Assembly: GCA_004369085.1 (NCBI GenBank) | Contig: ML210189.1 | Location: forward strand, 1-64,000 | Source: Coprinopsis marcescibilis | Taxonomy: Eukaryota; Basidiomycota; Agaricomycetes; Agaricales; Psathyrellaceae | DNA length: 64,000 nucleotides | Direction of reading: 5' to 3' | Shown here: piece after piece, positions 25,495 through 35,598 of the stretch | Layout: the number at the start of each line of letters is the position of its first letter | Position numbering within the stretch: the stretch's first letter is position 1 | Notes under the pieces: generated by a model | What the model saw: the letters and a program-made list of their open reading frames with translations, nothing else | Databases searched by the model: none | What the model was told of the DNA's origin: nothing | Position numbers and translations under genes: made by a program

Positions 25495-27645
25495 ATGTAT
25501 GCCGTCGCCCCACGTCCAGCGCCCCTCGCTGTAGGTCCTCATTCCTCCCTCGTCATCGTCGTTGCTCACAACACCATGTCACAGCTATCTCAGGCAGGGC
25601 CTTCTTCTTCTTCCCAGCAGACTTTGAGAAAGAAACCATCTCAGCCCAACATCATTACTCCAAATCCAAAACGAAAGCGCGCTGCCTCGCCAGAAGAATC
25701 GCCGCAGGACTCGGCTCCTCAGAAAAAGGGCAGAGAGGGACCCAAGAAAAAGAAAGCAAATCGCGCTTGTTTTCACTGTCAGAAAGCGCATCTTACATGC
25801 GACGACTGTGCGTTTCGTTTCTTTCTTTTGGGCTTGTCCGTTTGTCCTCATAGTGTACGCTTAGCTCGACCCTGTCAAAGATGTGTTAAGCGTGGTATCG
25901 CCAGCAACTGTACAGAGGGCCATCGCAAGAAGGCCAAGTATCTATTAGACGAGGAAGAACTAGGTACAGCACTTTTCTGCTTTCTTTTGTCAGCGTCTGG
26001 CACCGTTGCTAAAATCACGTGTGGCGTTACAGAGCAACTTAAGCGGACCAAGAGTGTTGGCCCGGAAAGCAATAAAGGAAAAGGACCAGAACAGCAGCCA
26101 CAGGAGGTACCTGTCGCAACAATACCTATCGGTACGCTCCCCACGCTCTTGGAATCTTGGAACTAGTCTAACCTGGATTCGTATCCTAGCCGAACCCATA
26201 CCCCAACAAGAAACGGTCCTTGCCACTGGGTTTGACCCCACTGACTTTGGTTTTGGCTCAGAAGCGGCCAACCTCGAATATTCTATCTTATCCGCGATCC
26301 TGGGCAATCCAAGTCCAGAGTCAGCATCATCCCCTCCGCCACCGCCGCCGCAGTCGCATTATTCATGGCCGTCAGACCCACTAGATTTCGCGACGTCGCC
26401 ACGCCTAGGCACAACATCATATGCATCCTCGTACGCTGATGCGCAGCACCTAGCCATGGCGTCAGACTTATCAAACGCTACTGACAACTCGCAATTCCTG
26501 ACATATTCCTATCCACAACATCAGCGGTCGGACGAAATGTCCGAGTTACCGTTTTCGTCGCAATATTCCGCACCCGCCCCTCTACATCCTCTCCAACCGC
26601 GATATCCTCTCGACCAACGGGTCCGCTCCCCCCCAGCAGGCGAAGCCAGCACATCTCAAGACGTCTCCCGAGGACTTCTTACTCCACCGTTGTCCAATGC
26701 ATCGCCAAGTTCAATAGCATCCGTTCCGCCCGGCGTCACGGACAGTTCAAGACCGAAATCCGCGGTTTCGCACCTGCAAAGCATCAATGATCGTGTAACA
26801 AAACCTTATGACTATACCGAGGGCTATCACTTCCTGATGAAACACCTTCCTACTCGGTACGTCCGTCGTACAGTTTGCCTAGATGAAAAGAGTACCGTTG
26901 GGACTCGAGCTCTGATAACCCTTGCTTTTACCCTTTTTTAAACTGTGCTGCTCTGCTTCGCACCATTCTTTCGCCCCTTTCACTTTTTCCTCATACAGCT
27001 TTGAGAAGAACGATATTCTACGTATCGTGCGGGCCCTTGCAATCTTTCGACCTTCACTGATAGCACTCCAAATGCCGTTATCATTGGATGACGAGATTTT
27101 CGTTGAAAAGTGCTTCCAACGATCGTTGCTCGTAAGCAAAACAGCGTAGGATGCTCGGTTGACAGTTTGTTTTCTCACTATTCGAGTGTAGGAATTAGGC
27201 AAGCTAATATCTTACAGTGGGACGCCAACAGTAGTCTGGCGTCGCACTGGGGAGATCTGCCTCGTCGCTCCAGAGTTTTGCATGCTTACGGAGTGGCCAA
27301 TGGAAGAGCTCGTTGGCCGCAAAAAGTACATTTATGAGGTATATCTCCACCATGTGGTCCGAGACGTTTCACCCTGGTTAACGTTTCTATTAGCTCTTCG
27401 AAAACCAATCAGTGGTGGAGTACTGGGAGAACTTTGCTTCCCACGCTTTCGAAAATACCACACGGTCCGTATACTCGCATTGCGTTCTACTCAAACCCAG
27501 TGGCGCACCCGTCCCTGCCACCTTCTGCTTCTCAATACGAAGAGATCTATTTGATCTTCCGAGCATGGTTATCGGTATGCTTCTAAAAAAAACACGCGTT
27601 GTTCTTGGCTGATGTCCCTCAGGTCAATGGTTGCCACTATTGTGA
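25495..27645 (+). CDS. ERT1: Ert1-type Zn2Cys6 transcription factor with PAS-like domain
   Basis: The Zn2Cys6 cluster reads [17 protein letters not shown], then after an intron [19 protein letters not shown], giving six cysteines in the pattern C-x2-C-x6-C-x-n-C-x2-C-x6-C. It is preceded by a basic run ([11 protein letters not shown]). A long Ser/Pro-rich centre (about 26190-26800) follows. The C-terminal block contains [60 protein letters not shown] and [13 protein letters not shown], a PAS-like fold found in Ert1/Rds2/AcuK-type regulators. These control gluconeogenesis and the switch to ethanol or acetate in ascomycetes. Several introns are GT-AG. The last exon (27623-27645) encodes only QWLPLL and the stop. 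The first ATG (25495) was taken; 25576 is also possible. Confidence 0.88.
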
Positions 27646-28824
27646 AAGCCAATAGAATTTGAACTAGGGTCAACTAATTGCGAAGTATGCTTATTGTTTT
27701 CTTATTCCAGCATTTTTTGGTTTGGCTCTTCGATAATCACTCCATCTTTTTTATTCGTTGTGTTCTCCGCATTGTTTCGTTCCACTCGCATTTCTCCGGC
27801 ATATTTCCATTTCCAGTTCTAAACTGTCTATCCCTTGTGTTCATCCCAAACCCTGCCACCCGCGACGCGCCACGTGCGCCGCTTCTATATCCACGCCCCT
27901 TAACGAACTCTACTGCTACCTGTGTCCCCTGTCGTTGCCCTTAAGTGCTTTTATGCTGCCTCATGTTACATGCCACTCTCCTCGATACCTCTGTCTCCTC
28001 AAACGCGTCAAACAACGTCGCATACAAGATCCATTTTGCATACCATCGGACGGCCACTACATCCTATAATCACCAACGAAATTCTATGTCACAGTAATTT
28101 AGACTGAAATGGCACTACGTTGACTGCATTAACGCATTTACCCTTCCTCGATCGTGGGGTTGCGCTTGGGGTCAAAGATGTTGTCCTTGGTATTGGCTTG
28201 GTGCGCACCCGGCTTTTAAGTTGAGGCGTCGGCCTTCTTAGAGCAGATAATAACCGTCGGCAACCGGTTTGGGTCTTTTGGTCGGGTAATGTGGACAGGG
28301 TTACTGGGTCGGCAGGAACTTGGGATCAACCATAAAGCTTATGCGGATGGATGCTTAGTACTTGAGCCCGCTTACTCCCACCCGGGAGCGTTCAGGTCAT
28401 CGATTTGAATCATATCGATGAACCAGGTAACAGGAAATCCTTACACACCGCGAACATCGCGCTATGACAAAAAAGGTGTGACAGAGTGGCTTAAGCTGGT
28501 TTGAAGTTGCCTTGGGAGTTTGAAGAGGCACCGATGCGGAGCAATGCTCATGCGCAATGACAGAAACGGCCCAGTTAGTGGCTTGTCGCATTGGAGATGG
28601 AGTTTAATATATAAATCGAGGTGGTATAAAACGAACGAAAGGTCGATAGAAGTCTAAGTAGCGACAAGAGTGGTTGTGTTCAAGTCCCGCGTATCGCGCT
28701 CTGGTCGGCCGTTGTGCCAATGTATGGGAGAATGAAGTGAGGACCACCAATATGGATACCTCACTATGCGTGACGTAGTGCAAGAAATGTAAGCAGACGC
28801 CCATTTGATTGACGTGCCGCATCT
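27646..28824. other. Gene-poor stretch
   Basis: This 1.2-kb stretch lies between two gene ends (ERT1 and PRA1, convergent). Plus-strand sequence to about 28100 is pyrimidine-rich with several short open frames but no family signal. A small inverted motif (atcgatttgaatcatatcgat, about 28398) is present. I find no tRNA cloverleaf or transposon ends. Confidence 0.4.
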
Positions 28825-29633
28825 TTAGACGTTTTCTTGGATCGCGGCATAGTCGCTCTCTACGCCAGGTTCCAGGAGGGAGGCGTGACCCAGGATGAGG
28901 AATCCTGATGCACCAACTAGCCAGAAAACGGTGCTGAAAGGGCTAGCGATCCAGAACATTGGAATGCCGATAACGAAAAGACCAGTATAGAGGTGCTTTT
29001 GTGTGATAGTATGTTCCCCGAGTTGCGTTGCTTCAGGAGCTATGATCGGGGGAGGAGAATTGAGATGCACGAAAAATATGCAAAGTCATATATTAGATGG
29101 ATCCAACGCGAGAGCTCATGAACCTACTCACCAAACTTATTGATAAGGATGAATCCGCCGACAAGGAAGATGAGAGAGATAATAAGCAACCAATTTGTCA
29201 ATCTAAATGAGTTGATGTGAGCGGACTGTGGACAGGTGGCGGGCATAACATTGGAACGTACACTGCGTATACGGCCAAAAGAGCGATTATGAGCAGATAG
29301 TTGCCTAGTCATTGCAGGTTTCATTCAGTTGTTACATTCATAGCCTCAAGCCAGCATTGGGACCAACCAGAGAAATAGCGGGTGTTATATGAGATACGCT
29401 AGAACAAGCATAAGCATTTGAAGGGCTTTCATCGAGGGTTGTACACACCGAGGTTGCTGTGTTCATATCCGCTGGTCTTGATATGCGCGTAAAGTCGAAG
29501 AATTCGACTGGAGGTCGCAATCCCGAGAGCCTTGCTTCCTATATATTCCAGTTAATGACATATCTCGCGGAAGAGAGGTTCAACGTACCCGGAAAGACCT
29601 GAGGGCTTCGGTAACTCGTAGAACAGCTTCCAT
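28825..29633 (-). CDS. YIP3: PRA1/Yip3 family prenylated-Rab acceptor
   Basis: The ATG at 29633 gives MEAVLRVTEALRSFR, then EARLSGLRPPVEFFDFTRIS followed by RPADMNTATSR and a tyrosine-containing YNTRYFSGNY-type segment across introns. Two hydrophobic hairpins follow: the region around LLIIALLAVYAVLTNWLLI, then LIFLVGGFILINKF, and TGLFVIGIPMFWIASPFSTV with VGASGFLILGHASLLEPG. The tail ends AAIQENV. This is the four-helix PRA1 layout. The family binds prenylated Rab GTPases at ER/Golgi membranes. The RPADMNTATSRI-like block and the conserved FWL-GASGF..LGHA block support the call. The intron positions in the middle (29075-29400) were not all fixed. The gene diverges from CDC26 with 268 bp between starts. 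Confidence 0.85.
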
Positions 29634-29901
29634 TGTAGTTCGTGGTTATTGAAGTAGGTTGGAAGTGGCGGTTTGAAAGGAAAAGATGCTAATGGGTGAG
29701 CTACGTTTTGGATGGCTTACTTGAACGCCCTTGCCTGCAGCGGCGCAGCGCCCCCATTGATTTTGCTTACGTGATGTATTTGTATTCGAATCCGCAGCCA
29801 AACAGGCTGACGAGGAACACGACCTGCCAAGTGACTGTGCACTGTGCAGTGTCAGACATACTGTGCCTTCAATATCGACGCGTCATCCGACGACTATCAC
29901 G
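29634..29901. promoter_or_regulatory. Shared divergent promoter region (PRA1 / CDC26)
   Basis: These 268 bp between divergent starts must serve both genes. I see no clear TATA box. Confidence 0.3.
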
Positions 29902-30218
29902 ATGATTCGACGAAATCCGACTTTGCTTCCTATGACCGACTCGGATGTGCAGGACGTTCGGGACATGGTCGCGCAACAGAAAGCTGAGGACCAGGAACAT
30001 CAGGCCCTCATAGCGCAAATGAAACGGTTAGCAGAGCAGGCGTCCATGAACAAAGACGATCTCGACATGCTGCACCGGCTGAAAGAACTATCTGCTAAAT
30101 ACGAGCAGCGTAGGAGATTGGGATTAGATTCGTCTGGTAAGGGTCTTTCGTCGATCTCATGGCTGTTGCTGATAACTTAGAACTTGGCAAGAACCATCGA
30201 AGTGATAGGTCTACGTGA
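29902..30218 (+). CDS. HCN1: APC/C subunit Cdc26 (Hcn1/Apc12)
   Basis: Two exons (29902-30136, 30181-30218) encode 90 residues starting MIRRNPTLLPMTDSDVQDV. The first residues match the Cdc26/Hcn1 signature (M-[IL]-R-R-[NK]-P-T). In fission yeast this segment, with an acetylated first Met, fills a groove in the Cut9/Apc6 TPR superhelix and stabilises it. The rest is a long acidic helix (VQDVRDMVAQQKAEDQEHQA), as usual for this small subunit. The upstream frame from 29863 adds non-conserved sequence before the Met, so 29902 was chosen. The intron is 44 nt, near the lower limit. The gene sits head-to-head with PRA1. The call rests mainly on the N-terminal signature and size. Confidence 0.72.
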
Positions 30219-30411
30219 GAGATGAAGGATTTCGCCGTGGCTCTTCTAGTGTATACTGGATTGTGTCAGCCACTGTGGGTTTCTGCGTCATAACTTCGTC
30301 CTGACGTCACAGAGGAGCTCAGCCCTCCTACAAAACGCATTCACCACCCTCCAAATACCACATTGTTTTCCTCCCAGCCACTCCCATTTGCGATATTGAA
30401 CTACCTTCACA

Positions 30412-31287
30412 ATGTCTCAAGCTCATACCAATCTCGACCCCTACACAACCAAAGCGGAAAGCCACCACCGTACACCTCAAGAAAAGATCGATGGTGAACA
30501 TGTCGTAACTGTTGCTTCATATGGTCGTACTGATCTTTCTACTATCAGGCCTTCGTGAGATCATGAACTCTGTTCAGACGGCCATGTTGACCACGAGGTC
30601 CTCTGACGGCCAATTGCATTCTCGCGCCATGAATCCGGCCTCTCGTAAGAGCAAACTTTGCTTCTTCAAGAACCTTTATGAATCTCGCTTCTCGAAGGTC
30701 CGGAAGAGAATGGCCTAACTCTCGTATTTCTTGCCAACAATGTTTCGCATAAATTTGAGGAAATTCAGACCGACTCACATGTCAACATCAGCTTTATTGA
30801 TCATGCCTCTTCCAACTGGGCTTCGTAGGTCACCCCTATCTGGCCCAAAGCCTACAGCACACTTAATTGCTATGTCTTTTAGCATCTGTGGAAAAGCAAG
30901 AGTGTCTCAAAATCAAGATGAAATCAGACGATATTGGACATCGGCGTGAGTGCGGTTCGGTGTTCTATTCCTCTTCTAAACTCTAAACAGGACCACTGCC
31001 TGGTTCGGGGACCTTAAGGACGGCGTCCACAAGGGTAACGAAACCGATCCAAGAGTATCCCTGATCGAGGTTGTTCCCGACGAAATTCGTTATTGGTATG
31101 TCACCAAAGGGAAGATTGGACGAGCTCTCGAAGTAGGCGTGGGTGCAGCGACTGGTAAAACAGCTTCTCCGGGTGAATTGAGGACGATTTCAAAAGACGA
31201 GGTCAGTGTGAAGCTTATCATCTGTAGTGATCTGTGTGTTTATCGTACCAACAGATTCAACTGGTCGAAGGTTTGCACAAAAACTAG
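30412..31287 (+). CDS. bli-3: Bli-3-type pyridoxamine 5'-phosphate oxidase-like protein
   Basis: Five to six exons join MSQAHTNLDPYTTKAESHHR to LREIMNSVQTAMLTTRSSDG and QLHSRAMNPASR. Then come ENGLTLVFLANNVSHKFEEI, HVNISFIDHASSNWAS, GKARVSQNQDEIRRYW, TAWFGDLKDGVHKGNETDPR and IEVVPDEIRYWYVTKGKIGR. This is the split beta-barrel of the general stress protein 26 / Bli-3 family, which binds flavin in related bacterial proteins. Neurospora bli-3 is induced by blue light; whether this gene is light-controlled cannot be seen here. The product is about 200 residues. The last exon encodes IQLVEGLHKN. The family call is good; the enzyme activity is unknown. Confidence 0.85.
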
Positions 31288-31592
31288 TACATGACCCTGG
31301 TGTGTAAAGCATGATGCAAGCCAAATAATTAAATACGGAATGTACTACCTCGTGTGAAGGGTGAAGCGAAAGTGAAGTCAGAAAATAGGGTCCGCGTTTT
31401 AAATAGCAAAGTAGCACCAAGATCCAAAATGACCCCTCTTTTTCGAGCGCTTGCCAGTTGCGCACGCCTTGGCAGTTTTGCTTAAAACCGTGAGGCCGAA
31501 AACTGACTGTACAGTCTGAAAGGACATTTGCCCCGTGTACGTGTAGTTCATATCTTCTTCGCCATTCCCTGGGTTGAATAATTCACATTCAG
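31288..31592. other. Intergenic region before F-box B
   Basis: This 305-bp gap between two same-strand genes has no coding frame with family signal. It should hold the tail of bli-3 and the promoter of F-box B. Confidence 0.35.
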
Positions 31593-33008
31593 ATGCCACG
31601 CAGCCTACATTCGAAGCCAGAGCAGCCTCGCATATTAGCCGGAGGACACATTTGTGAAATTCCCCAGGAATTGCTCTCCGAAATCTTTCTAGCGGAAATT
31701 CGCGATGAAGAAGGGAGATTCGAGGGCATTGAAGGCGAGCAAGAAACCAGAGCAGCTCGCTCTCGTTCACATGCCAGCTCCTTCCTGGGGACAGTTTCCC
31801 AAGTGTGCTCCCTGTTTCGTAGCGTGGCTGTTTCAACGCCAGCGCTGTGGAGTTCGATCCTCGTCACTGCAAACAGTGACCCCGAGCGGGTGCACACTTA
31901 CCTGAAAAGGTCCTGTGCGGTCGCTTTGGGTATCCGTGTGGAGTTGAGAGGACGATGGTGCAACCAAGTCGAAAATGTGAGAAGTCTTTTGACTATGATT
32001 GTAGCTCACGCGGAGCGTTGGGGACATCTTTCCATCGACTGCGGCCAAGGAAGCACAGACGACTTTGCCGTAGTCCCCTTCCTCTGTGACACATACTGCC
32101 CAAGGCTGCAAGGCTTGAATATCAACGTCGACGAATTCAACCACACAGATGGTGTCAATCCAGGATCCATAGACGGCAGCCCAGACAATCCCACCATATT
32201 TTCTGCGCCGCTGCCGAAACTTCGCGCCTTGCGCCTTTGTGGACTTGCTGTCTACATGTATAGGCCTTCTTTCCAGGCATTAAGAATTCTCGAACTTACA
32301 CAAACCATTGGAATCGCCGTATCCTACGACACCTTTCGATCCCTCGTAACGACTTCACCGGCGCTCGCCCACTTGTCGGTGTCCGTCGACATATTATCGT
32401 TTGCGGCGTATGAGGTCCTACCTCGTATCGATACCCCTGTTCTACTCTCTTTGCGAGTAGAAGGGGGTGATGGACATACATGCGGCCTTCTCCTGGGCAA
32501 GATCGATGCCCCCATGCTTGAAGTCCTTACACTGAAAGGTATGCATGAAGACGACTTTGACCCCTTTCTGACGCCAAGGCACACTATCGCTATGCCCCAA
32601 GTCAAGTCGTTGGCATTGCAAGACTTTGACATCTCCGCGCCGATTCAACGATGTTTCTTTCGATATTTCCCTAGGGTCACTTCCTTCAGTTGCACCCACT
32701 CCACTGTTGCCGCGTCACAATTCCTACGTGTGTGCAAAGCGCGAGGACAGGGTCTAAGTGGTGCAACAAACTCGCTGGTACCGTTGACAGCGATTGGTTG
32801 GCCAGATTTGAACATCCTCACCATCGGATTCAACGAGGATGATGAAGCCGACTCCCTTCAAGAGTTTCTGGAATTTCGCCAACAGAAGGGCAGTCCACTT
32901 GGGGAGATTAGGTTTTTCACTGAGGACGATCAACAACTAGAAGAATGGAAGGAGCAACTCAAGGCGACCACTACGGTCATATCCAGTCTAGTCACAAGTT
33001 TTTGTTGA
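31593..33008 (+). CDS. F-box / leucine-rich-repeat-like protein B
   Basis: One uninterrupted 471-codon frame from the ATG at 31593. Near residue 20 an F-box-like start reads HICEIPQELLSEIFLAEIRD. The second half of the motif follows at GTVSQVCSLFRSVAVSTPAL with LWSSILVTA, a pattern very common in agaricomycetes. Later segments are irregular leucine-rich repeats (LPKLRALRLCGLAVYMY, MPQVKSLALQDFDIS, WPDLNILTIGFNE). It presumably acts as a substrate adaptor in an SCF ubiquitin ligase. It shares intron-free structure and general layout with F-box A about 8 kb to the left, but the two are too different to be a recent duplication. No target can be inferred. Confidence 0.75.
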   Translation: MPRSLHSKPEQPRILAGGHICEIPQELLSEIFLAEIRDEEGRFEGIEGEQETRAARSRSHASSFLGTVSQVCSLFRSVAVSTPALWSSILVTANSDPERVHTYLKRSCAVALGIRVELRGRWCNQVENVRSLLTMIVAHAERWGHLSIDCGQGSTDDFAVVPFLCDTYCPRLQGLNINVDEFNHTDGVNPGSIDGSPDNPTIFSAPLPKLRALRLCGLAVYMYRPSFQALRILELTQTIGIAVSYDTFRSLVTTSPALAHLSVSVDILSFAAYEVLPRIDTPVLLSLRVEGGDGHTCGLLLGKIDAPMLEVLTLKGMHEDDFDPFLTPRHTIAMPQVKSLALQDFDISAPIQRCFFRYFPRVTSFSCTHSTVAASQFLRVCKARGQGLSGATNSLVPLTAIGWPDLNILTIGFNEDDEADSLQEFLEFRQQKGSPLGEIRFFTEDDQQLEEWKEQLKATTTVISSLVTSFC

Positions 33009-33536
33009 GACGTATTTTCTTTTTGGTTTTCTCAGGTTTTCTTTAGGCAAAGGTCACCTCGGGCTCTTTCAGTTTGGTTTCATCTTCTTGTAGTCCCTTG
33101 GCCGTTCTGTAGATTCATAGGTTTGTCATAGCATTCGTGTTGGTTGAATAAAAACGCATACCGTAGGTTCTTATTTTTAATTCGTAAGCTTACCCTTGAG
33201 AATCGTCGGTCCCTGAATTTCCAACATGTTGAATTAGTCGAATTTCACTGCGGTCCGCCAAGGTATGCTTAACCAGCCAGTGAAACTGGAGTTAGCGGCC
33301 TTCTGACTGCGGAAGCGAACGAAGGTAGAAATCTTGAGTTCATTCGCTAAATACGTGTTGGAAAAGGTTGGTAGCTAGTCAGTTAATCTTGAACCTTACT
33401 AATGCAGTATCCCAGGCTCCCAAAAGAAAGACTATTCGAAGGGTCAACTCAAAACGTAGCAAAACACCAAACCGAGATCCTCGCGTTTCCTGAGAAGTAC
33501 CTGTGACATATGGATCGACTCCACCGCTCCACGAAG
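33009..33536. other. Convergent intergenic region
   Basis: This 528-bp gap follows F-box B (+) and RAD9 (-). T-rich sequence right after 33010 looks like an untranslated tail. No gene is supported. Confidence 0.4.
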
Positions 33537-35376
33537 TCAATCCTCGAAAAGAGGCTGGAAGTTCTAGAGAAGAAGTCAGACTATGAAGCTCTTCCGTCCA
33601 GAGAAGATCCCAAAGCATGGGCGCACCTTGGGTGGGATATCCGATGATTGAGTTGGGGCGAATTCCAGATCAGGTCCATCTGAGCTTGATTGAGCTTGAA
33701 CATAGCTACCATACACAGCAGGCTGCGAGGAAAAGTCAAATGCAACCTCTTCTCCGTCTCCTTCCAACATATCAGCAAGCTCATCCGCGTCCATGTCTTC
33801 AATCCCAAGACCTGTCGAGCGGAGGACTTCCACTTCTGCCTGCGATAGCTGCGAAGCCGGCAAGAATAGAGGCTCTTCTTCCTTTTCTGGAGGAGTATTT
33901 GATTGCGCGTATGAAAGAATTGAGGGGACGGGCGGAGGAGGCATGTCTCGCGGTGTAGATTCTGCTTGGGGACGATTTGATTTGAATGTTGGCTGTCCAT
34001 TGGTGGATTGTGAAGGCAGTGGGCGAGAGAAGAACGAATGGGATCGAGTTGGGGTAGCAGATGTCGCCCTGGAAGCCGCTCTACTATTGGAGGGCAATGG
34101 TGTGGCTTGTATGGCCTTCATTGGCTTTTTAATTCGCGCTCCATCCAATGGTACCTCTTCGCGTTCTCGTTTCTTGCCATTTGCCGCTGCGGAGTTTTGG
34201 CTTGTGTTGAACGTCGTATCGCCTGGCGCTCGACTCGTCGAGATTACGAAAAGAGCCTCAATTGACATCCCTTCCAAATCAATGAATATTGGAGCGGCAG
34301 GATCCGTAAACCGCATTTCAATCGAGAAGCCCATCGACTCTGCAAATGCAAGGGTAGCCTGAAATGTGTTAATGATAGATTCTGGGCTTCGGGTGTAGTA
34401 GAGATTTGCTTACATTAAACTCGCGGAGGTGGAACACAATGGCGATCGGCGTTTCATGAACGTGGTAAGTATCGAACTCTTCGACGCTTATGGCTAACTC
34501 CGTAGATAACCCTCCACGACCTGAAGCAGAATAAACTTAATAACGAATACATCATGTTTTATCAAATGTGACGAAGACATGCCTTTTGCCTCCATCGATG
34601 ATTCCATGCTCTTCAGAATTACTTCCTCATGTTCAAATCGCCATATAAGCTGCGGGTCCGACTTCGGCCCCTTGTTCAAAGCGAAATGTTCAATCATATC
34701 CTTCAACGCTTTCGGTGCTACGCTTAGCTGGGATTCGTTTGAGGCATCGGGTGCAGTGGGTGTCATCAGCGAGGTGGCTGTAAGAAGCAGGAGGCGATGT
34801 GTTTTTACAACACCTGAATGAGTAATGTTAGTTAGTATTTCCCGCTGTTGTAGAGCAGAATAGCTGACCGTGTTTACAGTGCAGCTTGACTACAAGTTTG
34901 CTTTCCAAACTGTCCTCCCCTTCTCCTTCTGCTCGGTTTCCTTCGATTACCGTCAGCTCGCATCTGTCGGCGGATTTTTCGACTGTTCTGTGTCTTAAAA
35001 TCGATAGCAAGGCCTGGAATAGTATTCATTTACAAATCCATAAACTTGACCAAGCATACCTTGGTCAACAACTGCCCCGTGACAGTCACAACTTCTTCAA
35101 CATCGGAAGAGGGTTCGAGGACTCCAGAAACCTCACTTATCCGGTATTTGGAGAAGAATTGTCGTTCAAATTGGAACCGACAGTAGGCAGATTTTGCCGA
35201 ATTGACAGCTGAAAGTGTGAACCTTGTTGGAGTTGCATGTATTGTCAATTCTTCTCCGTATTTTGACAAGCAATTGAGTGCCCTGGTAAAGGCTGCTTAA
35301 TTTAGTGTGGGTCTAGATTCCAGAGGAGTATAGGTTCCGCACGTTTGAGGGAAGCAGCATCCAAGGTTGCCTGCAT
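33537..35376 (-). CDS. RAD9: DNA damage checkpoint protein Rad9 (9-1-1 clamp subunit)
   Basis: The ATG at 35376 opens MQATLDAASLKR. An intron leads to ALNCLSKYGEELTIHATPTR, FTLSAVNSAKSAYCRFQFER and FFSKYR, the first PCNA-like domain. The second includes KALKDMIEHFALN, IWRFEHEEVILKS, HVHETPIAIVFHLREFNATL, AFAESMGFSIEMRFTDPAAP and IDLEGMSIEALFVISTS. The unstructured C-terminal tail (about 190 residues) is rich in Ser and Pro. A final micro-exon adds NFQPLFED and the stop (33537-33563), giving the F-x-P-L-F-acid end often seen in fungal Rad9. With Rad1 and Hus1 it forms the ring clamp loaded at DNA damage sites to activate checkpoint kinases. The gene diverges from TSR1 with 222 bp between starts. 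Confidence 0.92.
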
Positions 35377-35598
35377 AATGGCGGGAAGAAAGTGACGCGA
35401 CTGATCGCGCGACGCGTTCAAATCAGCGCACGGGTAACTTGAGAGCACAGCCACGCAATATTGATCAGAGTCCAGATTGGGAAATGCGAAAAACTTGGAA
35501 TTGTCCTCCCCATTACCCATTACCCTCCTTCGTTCGCATTTTGGCTTGTATCTAACACTTGTCGCCCCGAATACTGTTAGGGAATATACGGCAACATT
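35377..35598. promoter_or_regulatory. Shared divergent promoter region (RAD9 / TSR1)
   Basis: These 222 bp between the RAD9 and TSR1 starts should carry both promoters. No TATA element is evident, as is usual for housekeeping genes. Confidence 0.35.

Noticed and set aside
28670..28700. ttcaagtccc motif resembling a tRNA T loop
   Set aside because: The flanking five bases do not pair (ttgtg against cccgc) and there is no cloverleaf.
29785..29800. Sequence resembling a tRNA B box (tattcgaatccg)
   Set aside because: No matching A box, acceptor stem or T-arm pairing could be found around it.
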